Assembly (NCBI GenBank): GCA_001692895.1
Contig: KV748231.1
Location: 977,888-1,041,887 of the forward strand
Length of the DNA: 64,000 nt
Source: Cenococcum geophilum 1.58
Taxonomy: Eukaryota > Ascomycota > Dothideomycetes > Gloniales > Gloniaceae
Direction of reading: 5' to 3'
Shown piece after piece: positions 45,095 through 56,938 of this stretch (position 1 is the stretch's first letter; the number at the start of each line of letters is the position of its first letter). Below the pieces are notes generated by a model. It was given only the letters and a program-made list of their open reading frames with translations. It made no database searches and was not told the origin of the DNA. The position numbers and the translations under genes were made by a program.

Positions 45095-45638
45095 GAAACC
45101 TGCTATTAGTGCACGGAACTTGCCATAATAAAGTACAGGCATTCTGCTTTGCCCCGTAATTGATCGGCCCCAAGCTGTATTTACTATACACTCTTTTGCT
45201 TATGTTATCTTAGTTGCGTATTGCATTCATGCCCCGTCAGTGTACCCGTCATCTCCAGTTCCCATGCCACATTTGTCCTTCCCACCTAATATGCACAGAT
45301 TCAATCACACCAGTACTAACTCAAAGAATGAATAAGCTTACGATATGAAAACACAAGGAATGGGGTGAACCGCTTAAAGCAAAGCATGATTAGTCTATCA
45401 CTCACGAGATCTAGAATTTCGTGGAATTATGGATTGGATAGTTTACTAGCTAAATACTTCATGTTGATGCCTATCTAGCTTCATCATAAAAATACCATTC
45501 GTCTAAAGGCTTTGAGAAAAGTCAACCTGCCACTCCGGCAATGCCGCAAAAGGGGAAACCCAAACCCAAAACCTTTGTAGCATTCGTCGGTCCTTACCCT
45601 GAGCCGTTCAGCCTCCAGATAGCGCCTGGATTCCTTGC

Positions 45639-48104
45639 TCAATCAAGTTTTTCCCTAATCTCCGCTACTACATTCTTGACTCTGGGCTCCTTCACCTTCT
45701 CCTCCGCCCTCGCGACCGCCTCCTCGATATCGAACACGTCTCTCGCTGCCTCACAGAAATCTTTGCCGAGACAGAGTAACGTGCCGGCAGCCACTAGCGC
45801 CCGATACACGGCCTCGGAATCTGTCGCCGACATCAGCATCCGAGTCAGATCGTCGAGCAGCGTAAGCGCGCGGTCAGCATTAGATGTCGTTGATAGCAGA
45901 ACGGCGTAATTAATATATATGGTTGTTAGGGCGATAACGAGGGTTCGAGCGGAGCTCGTGATGAAAGGTTTGATGAGGGCGTGGATGGCTTCGAATTCGT
46001 GATCCGCCACCGCACGGCCTTCTTCTGTCTTGAAGAGGTTGCTGAAGGCGCGGGCAGCCAGCATGGTGTTGTTTGGAGGACCTGCAGGCTCAAAGACTCC
46101 GGAACCTGCGAGAAGAGCGACTAGTGATTCGCCAGCTGGGGACTGGTAGGCAGCTGTCTTGCTTGAGGCGGCGGCCAGAACGCGGAGCAGGTCGAGGCCA
46201 GGAAGGCGCTTGTCCTGGGGCCAGGCTGTGGCGATTTTGAGAACGACATCGATGCCTGTAGGGTCGATGTTCTTGGTTAAACCTTTCTCAAGGTGCGTGA
46301 TGGTTGACTCTAGCACTTCAAGGTCGGAAGGATTAAGAGAAAGGTCTTTGGAGCCTTCGCCGATGATTTGTTGATTGAATTCTTGAATTTTCTTATATAT
46401 GGTCTTGAGATTTGCTGTGGTAATATCGAGATATTCCTTTTGTGGAAGCACTTTAGGCCGAGCTGCTGGAGGTTGCTGCGGAGCAGGTGATGCTTCACCA
46501 GGTCGGTATCGCGACTCTGTACCCCAAGGGTCTGCGCCAGGAACGTGACTTTGAGACCCACTGGCCTGACCAATTGTTGCACCCTGTGTGTTTTGTACAA
46601 TGAAATTTGTGACTTGGTCTAGATATGTGATTGGAAGTTTATTGGTTTCGCAAAATTTGCGAGCTACTTCGTAAGGATTTTGAGAAAGGTTGTAAGGTAA
46701 TTTTAGCGGTGGTTTACCATCCTCGATATCGACATCGAAGACATAATCGTAGTCCTTTCCCTCGTGAGTGATTTTCCTGCCGCTGCTTCCAGCAGCGTCA
46801 ACAACAGTTCCGACACTGATCCATGTATTAGCTGCTGTTGACCACTGATATGCGGAGACATTCCCGTTTGTCTCTTTAATCATTTGGACTTGTCCTTCCT
46901 TTGTCCCTGACTTTTGCTTTAGGAATTCGGGTCCAGGTAGCTGCTCTTTATTGATATTTCCTACTTGCTGTTGCGGTATTGCTGATCCTTTCACTGAGTC
47001 CTCAAAAGCCTGAATCACGGCAGGTTCAGCGTGTCGATCTTTTGATTTGCTAAAGATCCGAACCATACGGTCGCTAGCTCCTGTGACAATGTCTCCGTTC
47101 TCGGGACATGCGGCAACAGACCAAACTGAAATAGCCGGGTGCGTAATCGTTTGAATGCATTGCTGATTGTTCCATATCCGGGCTGTCCGATCCTCTGACG
47201 AGCTGACCAGCTGGCCGTCGGGTAGAGCTGTCAAAGAGTATATGAAGTTCTCGTGCCCATGTAGCTGGCAGATCTCACGGCCATTGATGGTCCATAATCG
47301 GATTATAGCATCGTTTCCGGCAGAAGCAAAGTGCGCCCCTGTTGCGTGCTTCAGTGGTAGCCTGCATAAGGCTCTGACAACGTCCTGGGTCTTGATGGTT
47401 CGGATGGTCCTGCCGGAGGGATGAAACAAACGAATGATTGTATCGGCGCAGGCTGTGCTCCTATCAGTAAGACTGTGCCTCTTGCGTCGCACAATGACAG
47501 AAGTGGAACTGTGTGGTTTTCCCCCTACCTGTAATGATCATTTCCTTATCGTACGCGAGAACAGCCCAAACCGCAGCTGTGTGTCCTTGCAACACTGTGG
47601 AAGTCTCCCATTTGCCTACTTGCCAAAGTCGAGCATCATTGTCCCAGCTGCCGCTGATTATAAACTTCCCATCCTCACTGACGTCTAAGGCACAGACATT
47701 GGCGGCATGACCTAGCAGAAGGGCATCTGCATTATCTTGTGGAGTCTTAGCCGGCTGCTTAACTTCTATTACGGTATCCTGGCCTCCGGATACAATGAGA
47801 CCGTCTGGATATTCTGAGGAAGGTGGAACGAAGGCTAGGGAGTTGATGAAGGCGGTACCGTGCGACGTGAGGGTGTGGTCATAGGTTGGCGGGGTATGGG
47901 ACAGCAATTTCCATAACCGCACAGTTGCATCTCTTGAAGCAGAGACAACAAAACTGGAGTGTGGAAATGCAACACTTCGAACCTGGAGAATACGCGATTA
48001 ACATGGAATGAACGTCTTGGCGGAAGACAAAGAGGCCTTGCAGCAGCGGAGCTTACGTCGTCTTCGTGGCCTTGCAGCGAGGCGGAGAGCTTGTAGTCGC
48101 CCAT
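45639..48104 (-). CDS. doa1: Doa1/Ufd3/PLAA: WD40-PFU-PUL ubiquitin-binding Cdc48 cofactor
   Basis: Cytosolic/nuclear cofactor of Cdc48/p97 in ubiquitin homeostasis. Minus-strand exons are 48057-48104, 47529-47982 and 45639-47452, in phase, giving 771 aa. WD40 repeats occupy roughly residues 1-310 (IISGSWDNDARLWQVGKW, FASAGNDAIIRLWTINGR, VSSSEDRTARIWN, VTGASDRMVRIFSK). The PFU ubiquitin-binding domain is at about 350-450 (ISVGTVVDAAG...YDYVFDVDIEDGKPPLKLPYN...). The PUL domain, which binds the Cdc48 C-terminus, runs from about residue 500 to the end (armadillo-like helices, LFKTEEGRAVADHEFEAIHA). Length and domain order match the family. It is divergent from the BTB gene across 1.7 kb. Confidence 0.95.
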
Positions 48105-49817
48105 GGATGCACAAGAGCAAGATTTGTGGGCTGATGCGGAGGAAGAAAAGTCAGATTTTTGGACTAGAGGGGCTTTCCATGCATTTACTGTGACGGTGAT
48201 TGTAGCAGCATCGGCGGCATCGGCAGCATCAGCAGGTGCTGTGGTGGAGCTCGGTCGGTGCTCTGTGCTCTCCGGGTGGTGTCGTGCAGCTGCGGTGCGC
48301 CAAGCCCAGCGAATGTCGTCGATTACTCAAAGTGGAACCAGTCCCAAGCGCTTCACATGAGCAGGCCCAACCTTTTTTCGCCCTGTACTACTGAAAATTG
48401 TCGGCCATCAGGAACCGCCGACCCCCGGCTTGGTACACTTCAAGGTTTGGCACGAGGGACGGATGGCTTAGCGTTAATCGTTGTCTATCAAGCCATCTTA
48501 TTCTTTGCAGTTGTATCTCTGTGTGGATACTAATGTGACTTCGGTAGTGGGAGAATCTTAAGCGAAGCAAGCCTTTGCTTGGTCAAGAAAGCTGTGAAAA
48601 GCTCCTCGGCATAATTAATTCATAGTGAAGGTTTTCAAGAGCCTGTCCAAACTGTAAAATGTTGTGGCAACAAACTAAACAGATGACGACTGTACGCTAT
48701 CTCTGCCCCCCTTTCCCGCGCGTGGGATAGTAGATTCCGAGAGGCCTTCGATGGCTTCGATGGCTTCTATGGCTTCGCTGGCTTCCTCGTTTGCCAAGGC
48801 CAAGACGGGATCAAACCGACTTCATGGAGAAAAGAGCACAAAAGGAGAAACGATCGTCCAGATACGATTCAAGAACCTCGTGGTGGCTACCTCGCTGTGG
48901 CTCCAGAGCTTCGAAAAGAGGGCATCGCCAGCACGCGGAGGTCGTTGGTGCTGTCGATGGAATTACCACGCCCTCCAACCGCACTTGGACCCCTTCCTGC
49001 ATGGGAATTGGAAGGAGAATAAAGAAAATCGCCCCGATAACCAGCTGTATGTGGTGCGTCTGTCTGTGGTAGCGACTGCACATGCCTACACACACCTGTC
49101 ACGCAACGCCCTGCGCTTTGCCTGCTAGCTGCGTTTTCGGGGCGTGGTACGTCTCGCCACAGTCCTCGATCTAGTACAGTGCGAAAAGCTGCAGCTAGAT
49201 TTTTGACGCGCCTCTTCGCCTGACCACCCCTGGTTTCGTCCGCCCGCCTCATGCTCTGTCCACATGTTCGTGGTGTTGATACCCGTGGGATGCTCTAGAA
49301 CGGTACCATCCCCAGCAAACTAGCGCCCGCCCTCTCCGCGACTGGAGACAAACCCGTTGCGCGTCAGCTCTGGTCTTTTGGGCTAATTGCAGAAGCCTTA
49401 ACGGCGCATCACCCGAATGCTCAATTGGGACTACCGCTCCAGAATTCGACAGGGTACAAGACGAAGCCCTCTTCTCCCTTGTTTTGTTTCTTCCCGGTCA
49501 AGAAACTTTCATATCTACTCTTCCTGTCCGTGTTCTATTTTGGCTGAAGTCCGCAATCCTGCTCAGCCATCAATTTATTGTTGTGGCATTTCCGCTGCCA
49601 TAAGCACGTCGGTCTCCGTGCGCTGACTACACCCATACTTGCCGTAAACCCAGAAGCAAGCTATTGTTATTTTCTATTGATCGGTGATCGTCTTTCCTTA
49701 AAAGAAATTCTGGATCTTGTTTAAAAAGATCTCTGATCACTTCTCTTCCCATTCTTATACCAAGATCCTGATTGCCTCTTCCGCGTTGCTCTCAACTCAA
49801 TTCACACAACATAAAAT
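48105..49817. promoter_or_regulatory. Divergent intergenic region, DOA1 and BTB genes
   Basis: 1.7 kb between the two starts. Open frames overlap in several directions without family resemblance. A GGCTTC/TGGCTTCGA repeat lies at 48750-48790. Pyrimidine-rich sequence precedes the BTB start. Long 5' regions are plausible for both genes. Confidence 0.45.
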
Positions 49818-51207
49818 ATGGACACACCTAACAATGAGTTGATGTCGGCTCTTGCTACGTACGTTCCGACCTACCCAACGACTTCCAATGGCTAATTATT
49901 ATCCAGGCTGCTTGAAGCTGGCAAATACTCTGACCTCACAATTGTTTGCGGAATGAAACGATATGCTGTCCACCGTGCAATTGTCTGCTCGCGATCCGGA
50001 TTCTTCGACGGAGCATGCAGCAGTCCGTTTCGAGAAGCGGAAACTGGTATCATCGACCTCAGCGAAGACGACCCGGAGGCTGTTGAGCACATGGTCAACT
50101 GTATGAGACCTCATATATTCCAACAAGACTTGAAGCCATCGGCAGCATTACTGACAATTTCGCCTGCAGACTTCTACCATCTCGATTACCTTAACAAGCT
50201 TAAATCTCGCCGCTCGTCCTACCGCTCTTCTCGCCCCGCATCACCAATCAGTCCACGCAGCCCAACTCGGCGACGATCGAAAAAACTGAACCTCGCGCTC
50301 GTGGAAGATCCGCTCCTAGCAATGGCAGCGGCTAGTGCCGCAGCGAATCCGCTGACACCACCAGATGAGCAAATCAACCAATTTGAAATGTTTGACTCGT
50401 CAAAGCTCCCTGATACGCCTATGGAGGATCAATATACAGAGGAAGATCCATTTGAGAACGCGTTCGCGGACCAGGTGCCGGACAGCACGCAACCACACCT
50501 CGTCACGCACGCCAAGGTGTATGCGATCGCAGAAAAGTGAGTGCATAATTTATTTTTCCTTGCAAAATGCTTCTCGAGAAGCATCCATGATTTTTACCGC
50601 CCCCACAATTCCTGTTTAGCCTGCCCACTGCGTCGGTCACCGACCCCGCGACGTGCGTCAGCTTCCTAGTCAGCTTCTGGTATCGGATGCCAATCAAATC
50701 GTCGACGCACGCACCATCTTGTCAGATCCGCCAAGCCACGCCCGACCCTTCCCCACCATCCAATACCCATTCAATTCCTTTCCAGGTCGCACATAGGCCA
50801 CGCCCAATTCACGCCCAACTCACCCAATAGCAACACCATGATTCACACCCCTTCGCACTGCAGACCCTGAAACCGCCCAATACGTCATCTTACCGTACTT
50901 CATCCCAGTTCACCTCGACTAACTTTTCTTTTGCAGATACGGCATAGCGGGTCTCAAGTCTCTCGCACGCCGCAAGTTCTCTTTCCAGATCGCGCTCCAC
51001 TTCAGCTGTCCAGAGTTCCCAGAAGCCTGCCAGGAGGCGTATGAAACGACTATTGACTCAGACCGTGGGCTGCGGGACTTGGTTATCCAGACCTTCCGTG
51101 CACACCCGGATCTTGCTCTTCGAAAGGATATGGAGGAGGTTGTCAAGGCGACGCCGAATTTGGCGTGGGAGTTGTTCAGGGTCGGGTGGGGGATGCCAGT
51201 GCACTGA
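49818..51207 (+). CDS. BTB/POZ domain protein
   Basis: Exons 49818-49858, 49907-50536 and 50937-51207 join in phase to 313 aa. The BTB core is YSDLTIVCGMKRYAVHRAIV followed by CSRSGFF and EAETGIIDLSEDDPEAVEHM, the usual dimerisation and cullin-adaptor fold. A Ser/Arg-rich insert (RRSSYRSSRPASPISPRSPT) splits the domain. The C-terminal part has THAKVYAIAEKYGIAGLKSL, typical of fungal BTB proteins. The 400-bp second intron is unusually long. No partner or target can be inferred. A related gene of the same architecture lies at 55.2-56.2 kb on the other strand. Confidence 0.88.
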
Positions 51208-52110
51208 GTGAGAAGTTGAGATTCGCAGCGCCCAAGCCAAAAAAATAAAAATAAAGGCACACAAAATTATTGAAGAAGCTGGGCTGGCCCATTTTACTAT
51301 ACACTACACTCCGTGCCTGTTAGAGCATGACAGGAGAGGAATACTTTAGGGCTTATCGCTATAGAGGGACCGAGCAGCCTCGGATTGGGAACAGGAATGG
51401 ATACGCATCGCAGCCAGGACGGCGCGAATGCTCGGCGTTGTCGTATCGGCATTTTCTGAAGATGACAGGCTTCGTCTTTCAGATGGAACAATAGGATTTC
51501 CTTGGTTTCGGTCGTTTTCGGGTATGATACCACCTCACCAGTCTCTACTAGAAACTTTTCTCTTGGTAGCTTGTAAATTCTCAAATATGTTTTACTGGAT
51601 TATCAACGTCAGCTTCAGATTACCAAGTAATGAGTGCCGCTACTGCTATATAGGACATTGCCGCGGTTTGTTCCGCAACTTCATTAAAATGACGAGCTAA
51701 CCACTCTTCCCATGCGAAGCTGTTTCCTTATCTCCCCATATTTTATTTCACTTATCTCACTCCTTCCAGAATGACTTCATCTGTGTTCACCTCGCTCAAG
51801 GACATCCCAGTCTGTCCCCGCATGCAAGGGGCAAAAGCGGTAGCGGTCGCCCATTCCGGGTCAGCGCTAAGGATTTTCCCGGTTCAAGCCCGTCTCCCAA
51901 AGCAGGAACGACGGCAAGGGTGGCACGGGGCTCCAACGCTTTTACCCTGCGGGCGCGCACGCGGGGTCCCCGCTGCTTGGGAACGGAGTAGATGGACCGG
52001 AGTTCAGTGCGTAATAAATCGGGATGAAGGATTATGCAAGTAGGATGATAGATGGGGCGTAAGATCGGTGGCATTAGACTTTCTAGAAAGCAGGGCCTGG
52101 GAGCTACTCC
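51208..52110. other. Intergenic, nothing supported
   Basis: Short frames only. GGTTCAAGCCC near 51880 looks like a tRNA T-arm box but no cloverleaf forms around it. Confidence 0.4.
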
Positions 52111-52206
52111 ATGACATCGCTAGAAAAGGGGAATGATAGAACACCGAAGTGGCCACACATGACATCGCTAGAAAAGGGGAATGATAGAACACCGAAGTGG
52201 CCACAT
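52111..52206. repeat. 48-bp perfect tandem duplication
   Basis: 52111-52158 and 52159-52206 are the same sequence (ATGACATCGCTAGAAAAGGG to GTGGCCACA), differing at most at the final bases, so the duplication is recent. It is non-coding. Confidence 0.92.
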
Positions 52207-52574
52207 ACAGCGACGACGGATCAGAACAGTTAGGCTATACCTGCAAAAGTAAGAAGCACACTCTGCCCTGTAAAGCGTTGCAGAGGAATGCAAGCAGATG
52301 GTTAATGCCTCGCTTCCGAGAGAAACAGACGCATTGATCGCAAACTGGAAGGAGTAGAAAGAACCAGGAACAAGTAGCTGTTACGCAAAACCTTATTCGT
52401 ACTCGTATGCAAGTTTCAGCCCTCCATCAATCAGAAGCCCTGGAATGTTTCAGTAAGTATTCCGTTGGATACACTTATTTTAGTTTAAAGAATATCCGGT
52501 CTCGTATCAAAGTACCAAATAATTGTTAGAACTAAATGGAGGTGACTGCAGCATCCCTTGCAACGGCACAATTC

Positions 52575-52690
52575 ATCCTATGGTTATCGATAAGAACCAG
52601 CCCAATAGAACCAATAGGATTAAGTTGGGATGCCCAATTGTTATTTCGCCAATGCATGGATCACTTGCTGGTAGGACGCTACTTGCATGG
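52575..52690. repeat. Fragment of the TTATCGATAAGA MITE family, copy D
   Basis: ATGGTTATCGATAAGAACCA and CAATAGAACCAATAGGAT match the core of copy A, and GGTAGGACGCT at about 52671 matches its right subterminal motif. The open frame that runs through it (52523-53200) is therefore not a gene. Confidence 0.75.
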
Positions 52691-54045
52691 GATAGAAACC
52701 TCACCTTTCTGCTGAAACAGTGTTTTCAAATCCTAATCCCGCTTACCTATCTTCTCACATGCTCATTATGGTACTGGAAGTGGTGTTTAAGCACCTTGAA
52801 CGCCAATCCGTTGAGCAATCCTAATCCCGCTTCAAATTCTGGATTTATCTTGGTCCAATCTAGAAACCCTCCCGGTTATTCTGTAGACGAAATCATTTCC
52901 CGAGGGACTGTAGTCAAGTTGGTACAGGTATTGGGAACATTTAGCCAAGGATTGACGCTAAAAGTTGGCGAGCCACCTCCTGACGCACAGCCGTGTGCGT
53001 GGTCTGCGCAGGAGTTACTTAGCAATATCTACCCTGTTAATATAAGTGATTCTATGGGGTTTATATTGGTAATATACATAGTGCAGGTATATCTATGGCC
53101 TTGGAAAGCTAATAGTAGAAAGGGAGAGGTGGAATATAGCTTTAATTCCCGAATAGGAACAATAGAACTAATAGAATTTAAAATCTCTATATTTTACTAA
53201 CTCTAAGTCGAAATATTATAATATTTTTACTATTAAATTCGCCTTCTTAATCTCTACAATTCTATAGTATAAAAGTTCTTAGTAGCTGTTACCGTTTATC
53301 TGGGGTAATATATCTATATATAGTATAGGGGTAATTAACGTTTAAATATCGTGTTCAGTTATTAAGATCTAACTATAAGCGGCCGATAAACCCTATATTA
53401 AGCTCGTCAATATTAAGGTTGACGATCCTCGGAGATGGCCCCTTAATTGGGCCTAGGTTGTGGCTATGCACGCCAAAGTGGCGTCAATATGGCGTCAAGT
53501 TTAATGGCTAAAAGGTTCCTATTGGCACCAGCTGAATGATTTCCGGCTCATCTGAAAAGCTGATCGTCCCCCTCTCTTTGACAGACTATTGCATGCAAAG
53601 TCAGTTTAGTGCGTAAGCTTGTGTTGCATGCTTTCTACTGCCGTTGGATGAATATACCCTGGGATTTCCGCATTCTACATCAAAGACGGCTGAATGAGTG
53701 CAAATGATTGCCTTGTGCACTTTGTGTATCGTCACCGCAAACAATCGTCAAATAGGAGTAGTTTTCAGAGGATAGGAAGCTGTATTGTCAGTTGAAACTA
53801 ATCTTGGAGGAGGAAGGTGGAACTAACGATTGTAGCGAACTCAGTAGCAGCTTTCGTGGCTCTTCAGTTGCCGTTATTCTGACCAGTTAGAAAACCCTAA
53901 AAGAGGTACATCAAACTTGCTGCAGCAGGCGAAGACCACGCTGGCCAATATTTGTGTCGTGGAAGAAACGAGAAAGGAGCGAGAAAGATGAAGCAGGAAC
54001 GAATGGAGGCCACGCTATCACGAACTCTCCGCTATGCTTCACCAT
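52691..54045. other. Intergenic, nothing supported
   Basis: AT-rich from 53190 to 53400, then mixed composition. No gene, RNA or long repeat recognised. Confidence 0.4.
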
Positions 54046-54097
54046 TCAAGATGCATTATCAAGATGCATTATCAAGATGCATTATCAAGATGCGTTA
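54046..54097. repeat. 13-bp tandem repeat, four copies
   Basis: TCAAGATGCATTA repeated, the last copy with one change (GCGTTA). Confidence 0.9.
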
Positions 54098-54133
54098 TGA
54101 TTGATGTGGTCTTGTCTTCATAGAACTCCATGC

Positions 54134-55021
54134 GGCCAGGATCCGGACAGTAACACTTGGCAGTAACTTTACAGTCCGAATCTTTTGATCAGTGGCGGCT
54201 CAGCAGGCGTAAAGGAAGCCAAGACACTACCCGGGGCCTATTTTAGCCTTCCCGTTACCTATTTTTACTCTTTCTTGCGCTTTACGTGTCTCCCCCTACG
54301 CGTCTCTTTCTACGCGTCTCTCTACGCATCCCCCTTTGTAAGAGAAGCATAGGCAAGGCACAGGCAAAGACGCGAGCAGAGGTGCTAGCAGAGGCACAAG
54401 TAGAGGCACAAGTAGAGGCACAGGCAGAGGTACGAGTAGAGGGACAAGCAGAACCACAAGCAGAGCCACGAGCAGAGGGAGGAGCAAAGAGAGAAAGCAA
54501 AGGGAGAAGTAAAGGGGCAGCCTAGATAGGAAGGTGGGTCTGTGGGGTAGGAGGGTCTAAGTACTCAGTTGGTCTACAGGGATAAATTAAGGCTTAGCTT
54601 TAGTATTCCCTTTCTAGACCCCCCTTTCTACCTCTACGCCTCGCACCTCTACAACTACCTCTACACCTTTCTACGTCTTTACTTGTGGCTCTGCTCATGG
54701 CTCTACTCGTGTCTCTGCCCGTGTCTTCTGTCCGTGTCTTCTGCCCGTGTCTCCTTGCGCGTCTCCTTATTCGTCTCTTTACACGTCTTATGGGGGGCTA
54801 GGTAGAGAGGTATAGAGACATAGACGTAGACACAAAGACGTAAAGACGCAGAGATATAAAGGCGTAGAGGCGCAGAGGTGCCTCTGGGGGTAGGCCGTGC
54901 TAAATTAGGCTATGACTAAAAAATAAGCTCTAAGCCACTAATTTTGCACTGGCAGAGTGAAACTTGGCAGAAGATCCGGACAGTAAAGTTACTGCCAAGT
55001 GTTACTGTGCGGATCCTGGCC
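54134..55021. mobile_element. Inverted-repeat element with repeat-array arms (888 bp)
   Basis: The left end GGCCAGGATCCGGACAGTAA and the next 31 bases match the inverted right end with about three differences in 51 bases. The interior is two arrays of short units in opposite orientation: GTCTCT/ACGCGTCTC and AGAGGCACAAGT-type units on the left and CTCTGCTCATGG/CGTGTCTCT-type units plus AGACGTA units on the right, around a spacer near 54560. This is foldback-like structure. No clear target duplication was found and no transposase, so the class is undecided (Mutator-like or foldback). Confidence 0.8.
54360..54485. repeat. 12-bp GAGGCACAAGTA-type array
   Basis: Units such as GAGGCACAAGTA, GAGGCACAGGCA and GAGCCACGAGCA follow one another inside the element at 54134-55021. 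The open frames they give (AEAQVEAQ-type) on both strands come from the repeat. Confidence 0.8.
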
Positions 55022-55198
55022 GGAGCTTTTTAGCCAAATCGGTGGCTCGGAAGCTTAATTTTATATTTTAGCCAAGTAAGCCGACTGTTTCGACCTATCA
55101 AACCAAGCAAGCCAAGCAAGCCAGCAAGCTAAGGCTTCCCGGCTTGGCTTGGTTGCTTAATAGCAAGTCTGTCCCGTTTGCATTCTCCGTCAGTAAAC
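55022..55198. repeat. CAAGCAAGC-type simple repeat and flank
   Basis: AAACCAAGCAAGCCAAGCAAGC near 55098-55130 is a short degenerate simple repeat; nothing else is seen before the BTB stop. Confidence 0.6.
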
Positions 55199-56173
55199 CT
55201 AGCTCCAGACACCGCCACTATTTAGATGCTTCAACTTGAGTAGATCAAAAGCCATACCATTGAACTCCCTCATTAGCGCCTCGACCTCAGGCTTTCGTAG
55301 TAGAGACATATGGTCAGAAATTAGGTTCACCACGATATCCCGCAACCCCGTATTAGAGTCTGGAGTAGATATATACATAGTATAGATCGCTGATGGTAAA
55401 TCACCGTGATTCCAGTTATTCGCGGCAGCAGGTTTGAATTTGTCCCGACTGAGGGATTGGAGACCTTTGATGTCGCATTTATCGGCGATTGCATACATTT
55501 TGGCGAGAGTAATGAGATGAAAAGTTCCATCTGGCTCTTGAGGAGATTCAACGGGCTCCTTTCCTGTAGGAATTGCTTGCCCCCCCCCTTCGCTATGCGC
55601 AAACTGGAGAAGGGATCATCGCTTTAGAGTCGGATTCCAGGGTGGCTCTTATGGTTCTGTGCCGCGACATTGCGGATGGAGAAGCCCTACCATAACGGGT
55701 GGTGGCGCTGTAACTTGGGCGGGGAATGGAGGATAATCAAGCGTATAGAAATAGTCGATCATCAACTCTACTATTTCCTGATCATCGTCGGGTAATGTAA
55801 TAACTCCAGTCTCTGCTTCCTTTAAGTAGTGGTGGCTGGCTAGTGTTCAACCCATCATTATTCATTAAGGAAGAATTTCTGGATCACTGACCTTCCCGAA
55901 TCTGCACGTCGCATTGAAGAACTCAGAACGAGGACAGATGATTGCTTTGTGAACCTTGTGTTTGTATGACCCACGGGGAATGGTCAAATCTGAGAAATCG
56001 CTAGATATGAGTAGTCTAAAAGCATCAACATGATTAGAGAGTAAATGGTTGGTCATAAAAGAGCATAAGTACTCTTTTAGCGAACTCATCAACTCACTAC
56101 GAGGCTCAGGGGGCTCCATGCTGACCCCAAGGTGCCAAAACACAAACTTTGAGTGGCAAGAGACGACGAACAC
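55199..56173 (-). CDS. Second BTB/POZ domain protein
   Basis: Minus-strand exons 55892-56173, 55691-55819 and 55199-55603 join in phase (271 aa if the first Met is used; MEPPEPRSELMSSLKEYL at 56119 is a better-looking start). BTB elements: FSDLTIPRGSYKHKVHKAII, CPRSEFFNATCRFGK, EAETGVITLPDDDQEIVELM then IDYFYTLDYP. ITLAKMYAIADKCDIKGLQS follows the Pro-rich linker. The stops seen in unspliced DNA at 55600-55690 fall inside an 87-bp intron (donor GTAGGG), so the gene is probably intact. A G8-9 run at 55581 in the last exon is a frameshift hotspot. It shares architecture with the gene at 49.8 kb, apart from the Ser/Arg insert. Confidence 0.82.
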
Positions 56174-56803
56174 AGCTCCGTTATCAAGATATAGTTCTTT
56201 CTATGTGATTTCCCGACTGTATATAGTGTGTTCTTGGCACTGCAAATTTTGAGAGCCGAGCCCTAGATAGATAAATAATAAAAAGCAAAAGGATAGAAAT
56301 AAATTAAAAATAGGACAGGGACAGGTGTTAGGATTTCTTATAGTCTTCTCTACCGTTTTTCTTACTACCCAATAGTTGCTAGCAACCTAGTATCTTACTA
56401 GGAAGCTATAAACCCCTAGTTTAAGGGTTTATAAATTGTTAGGACATAGTTACTAGTACATATTAAGCTGCCTAAAAAGGATTTATGTATATAGAACTTA
56501 TGCGCCATAGCCTAGAGGCTACATGCGCAGTATTATACTACGTATAATACAATAGATACATAGAAAAAAAAGTTAATTATCAGCGGTTGCAGCTCATTGA
56601 CAATGACAGAAAATGTAGGTTCCACCATACCACGCCACTTATCCTAAGCAGGGTGGTTTTAGATAATACAAATAAGCGAGCATAAAATATCCTTTATCCA
56701 ATAGAATATNNATAAATATCGCAATCNATAAGGATAAAAGTGCCCTNTGCGGAGCTTTTCTACCCCAATTAGGTAGAATAGGACTCGATTCTAGCAGAAT
56801 TTA

Positions 56804-56938
56804 GCAGATATTGCAGATATTGCGGATATTACGGATATTGCGGATATTGCAGATATTATAGATATTGCGGATATCGCGGATATTACGGATATTGCGGATA
56901 TCGCAGATATTGCGGATACTGCGGATATTGCGGATATT
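56804..56938. repeat. 9-bp tandem array (GCGGATATT)
   Basis: About 15 units of GCGGATATT, GCAGATATT, ACGGATATT and ATAGATATT in a row. Variation is almost wholly G/A and C/T at fixed positions, as RIP or transition mutation would give. Confidence 0.9.

Larger units (their letters stand above)
43429..45638. other. Repeat-rich intergenic region
   Basis: Holds a perfect hairpin (43800-43822), a moderately GC-rich segment at 43860-44060 that resembles part of a retroelement LTR (TATA-like GTATATAG near 44000), strongly AT-rich RIP-like DNA at 44100-44600, a MITE-family fragment near 44605-44700, and a 20-bp duplication at 45048. No gene is supported. Confidence 0.5.

Noticed and set aside
51771-52043. 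Possible tRNA (GGTTCAAGCCC near 51880) and a 90-codon frame
   Set aside because: The T-arm-like box has no matching stem, and no acceptor or anticodon arm can be formed around it; the frame is Arg/Ala-rich without a family.
52523-53200. 225-codon frame
   Set aside because: It runs through a fragment of the TTATCGATAAGA MITE family and into AT-rich DNA; the translation has no domain.
55600-55690. Two in-frame stops in the second BTB gene
   Set aside because: They lie in an 87-bp GT-AG intron that joins flanking exons in phase.
56804-56938. CRISPR-like or telomeric array
   Set aside because: Units are 9 bp without spacers and are not telomere repeats; it is a simple AT-rich minisatellite.
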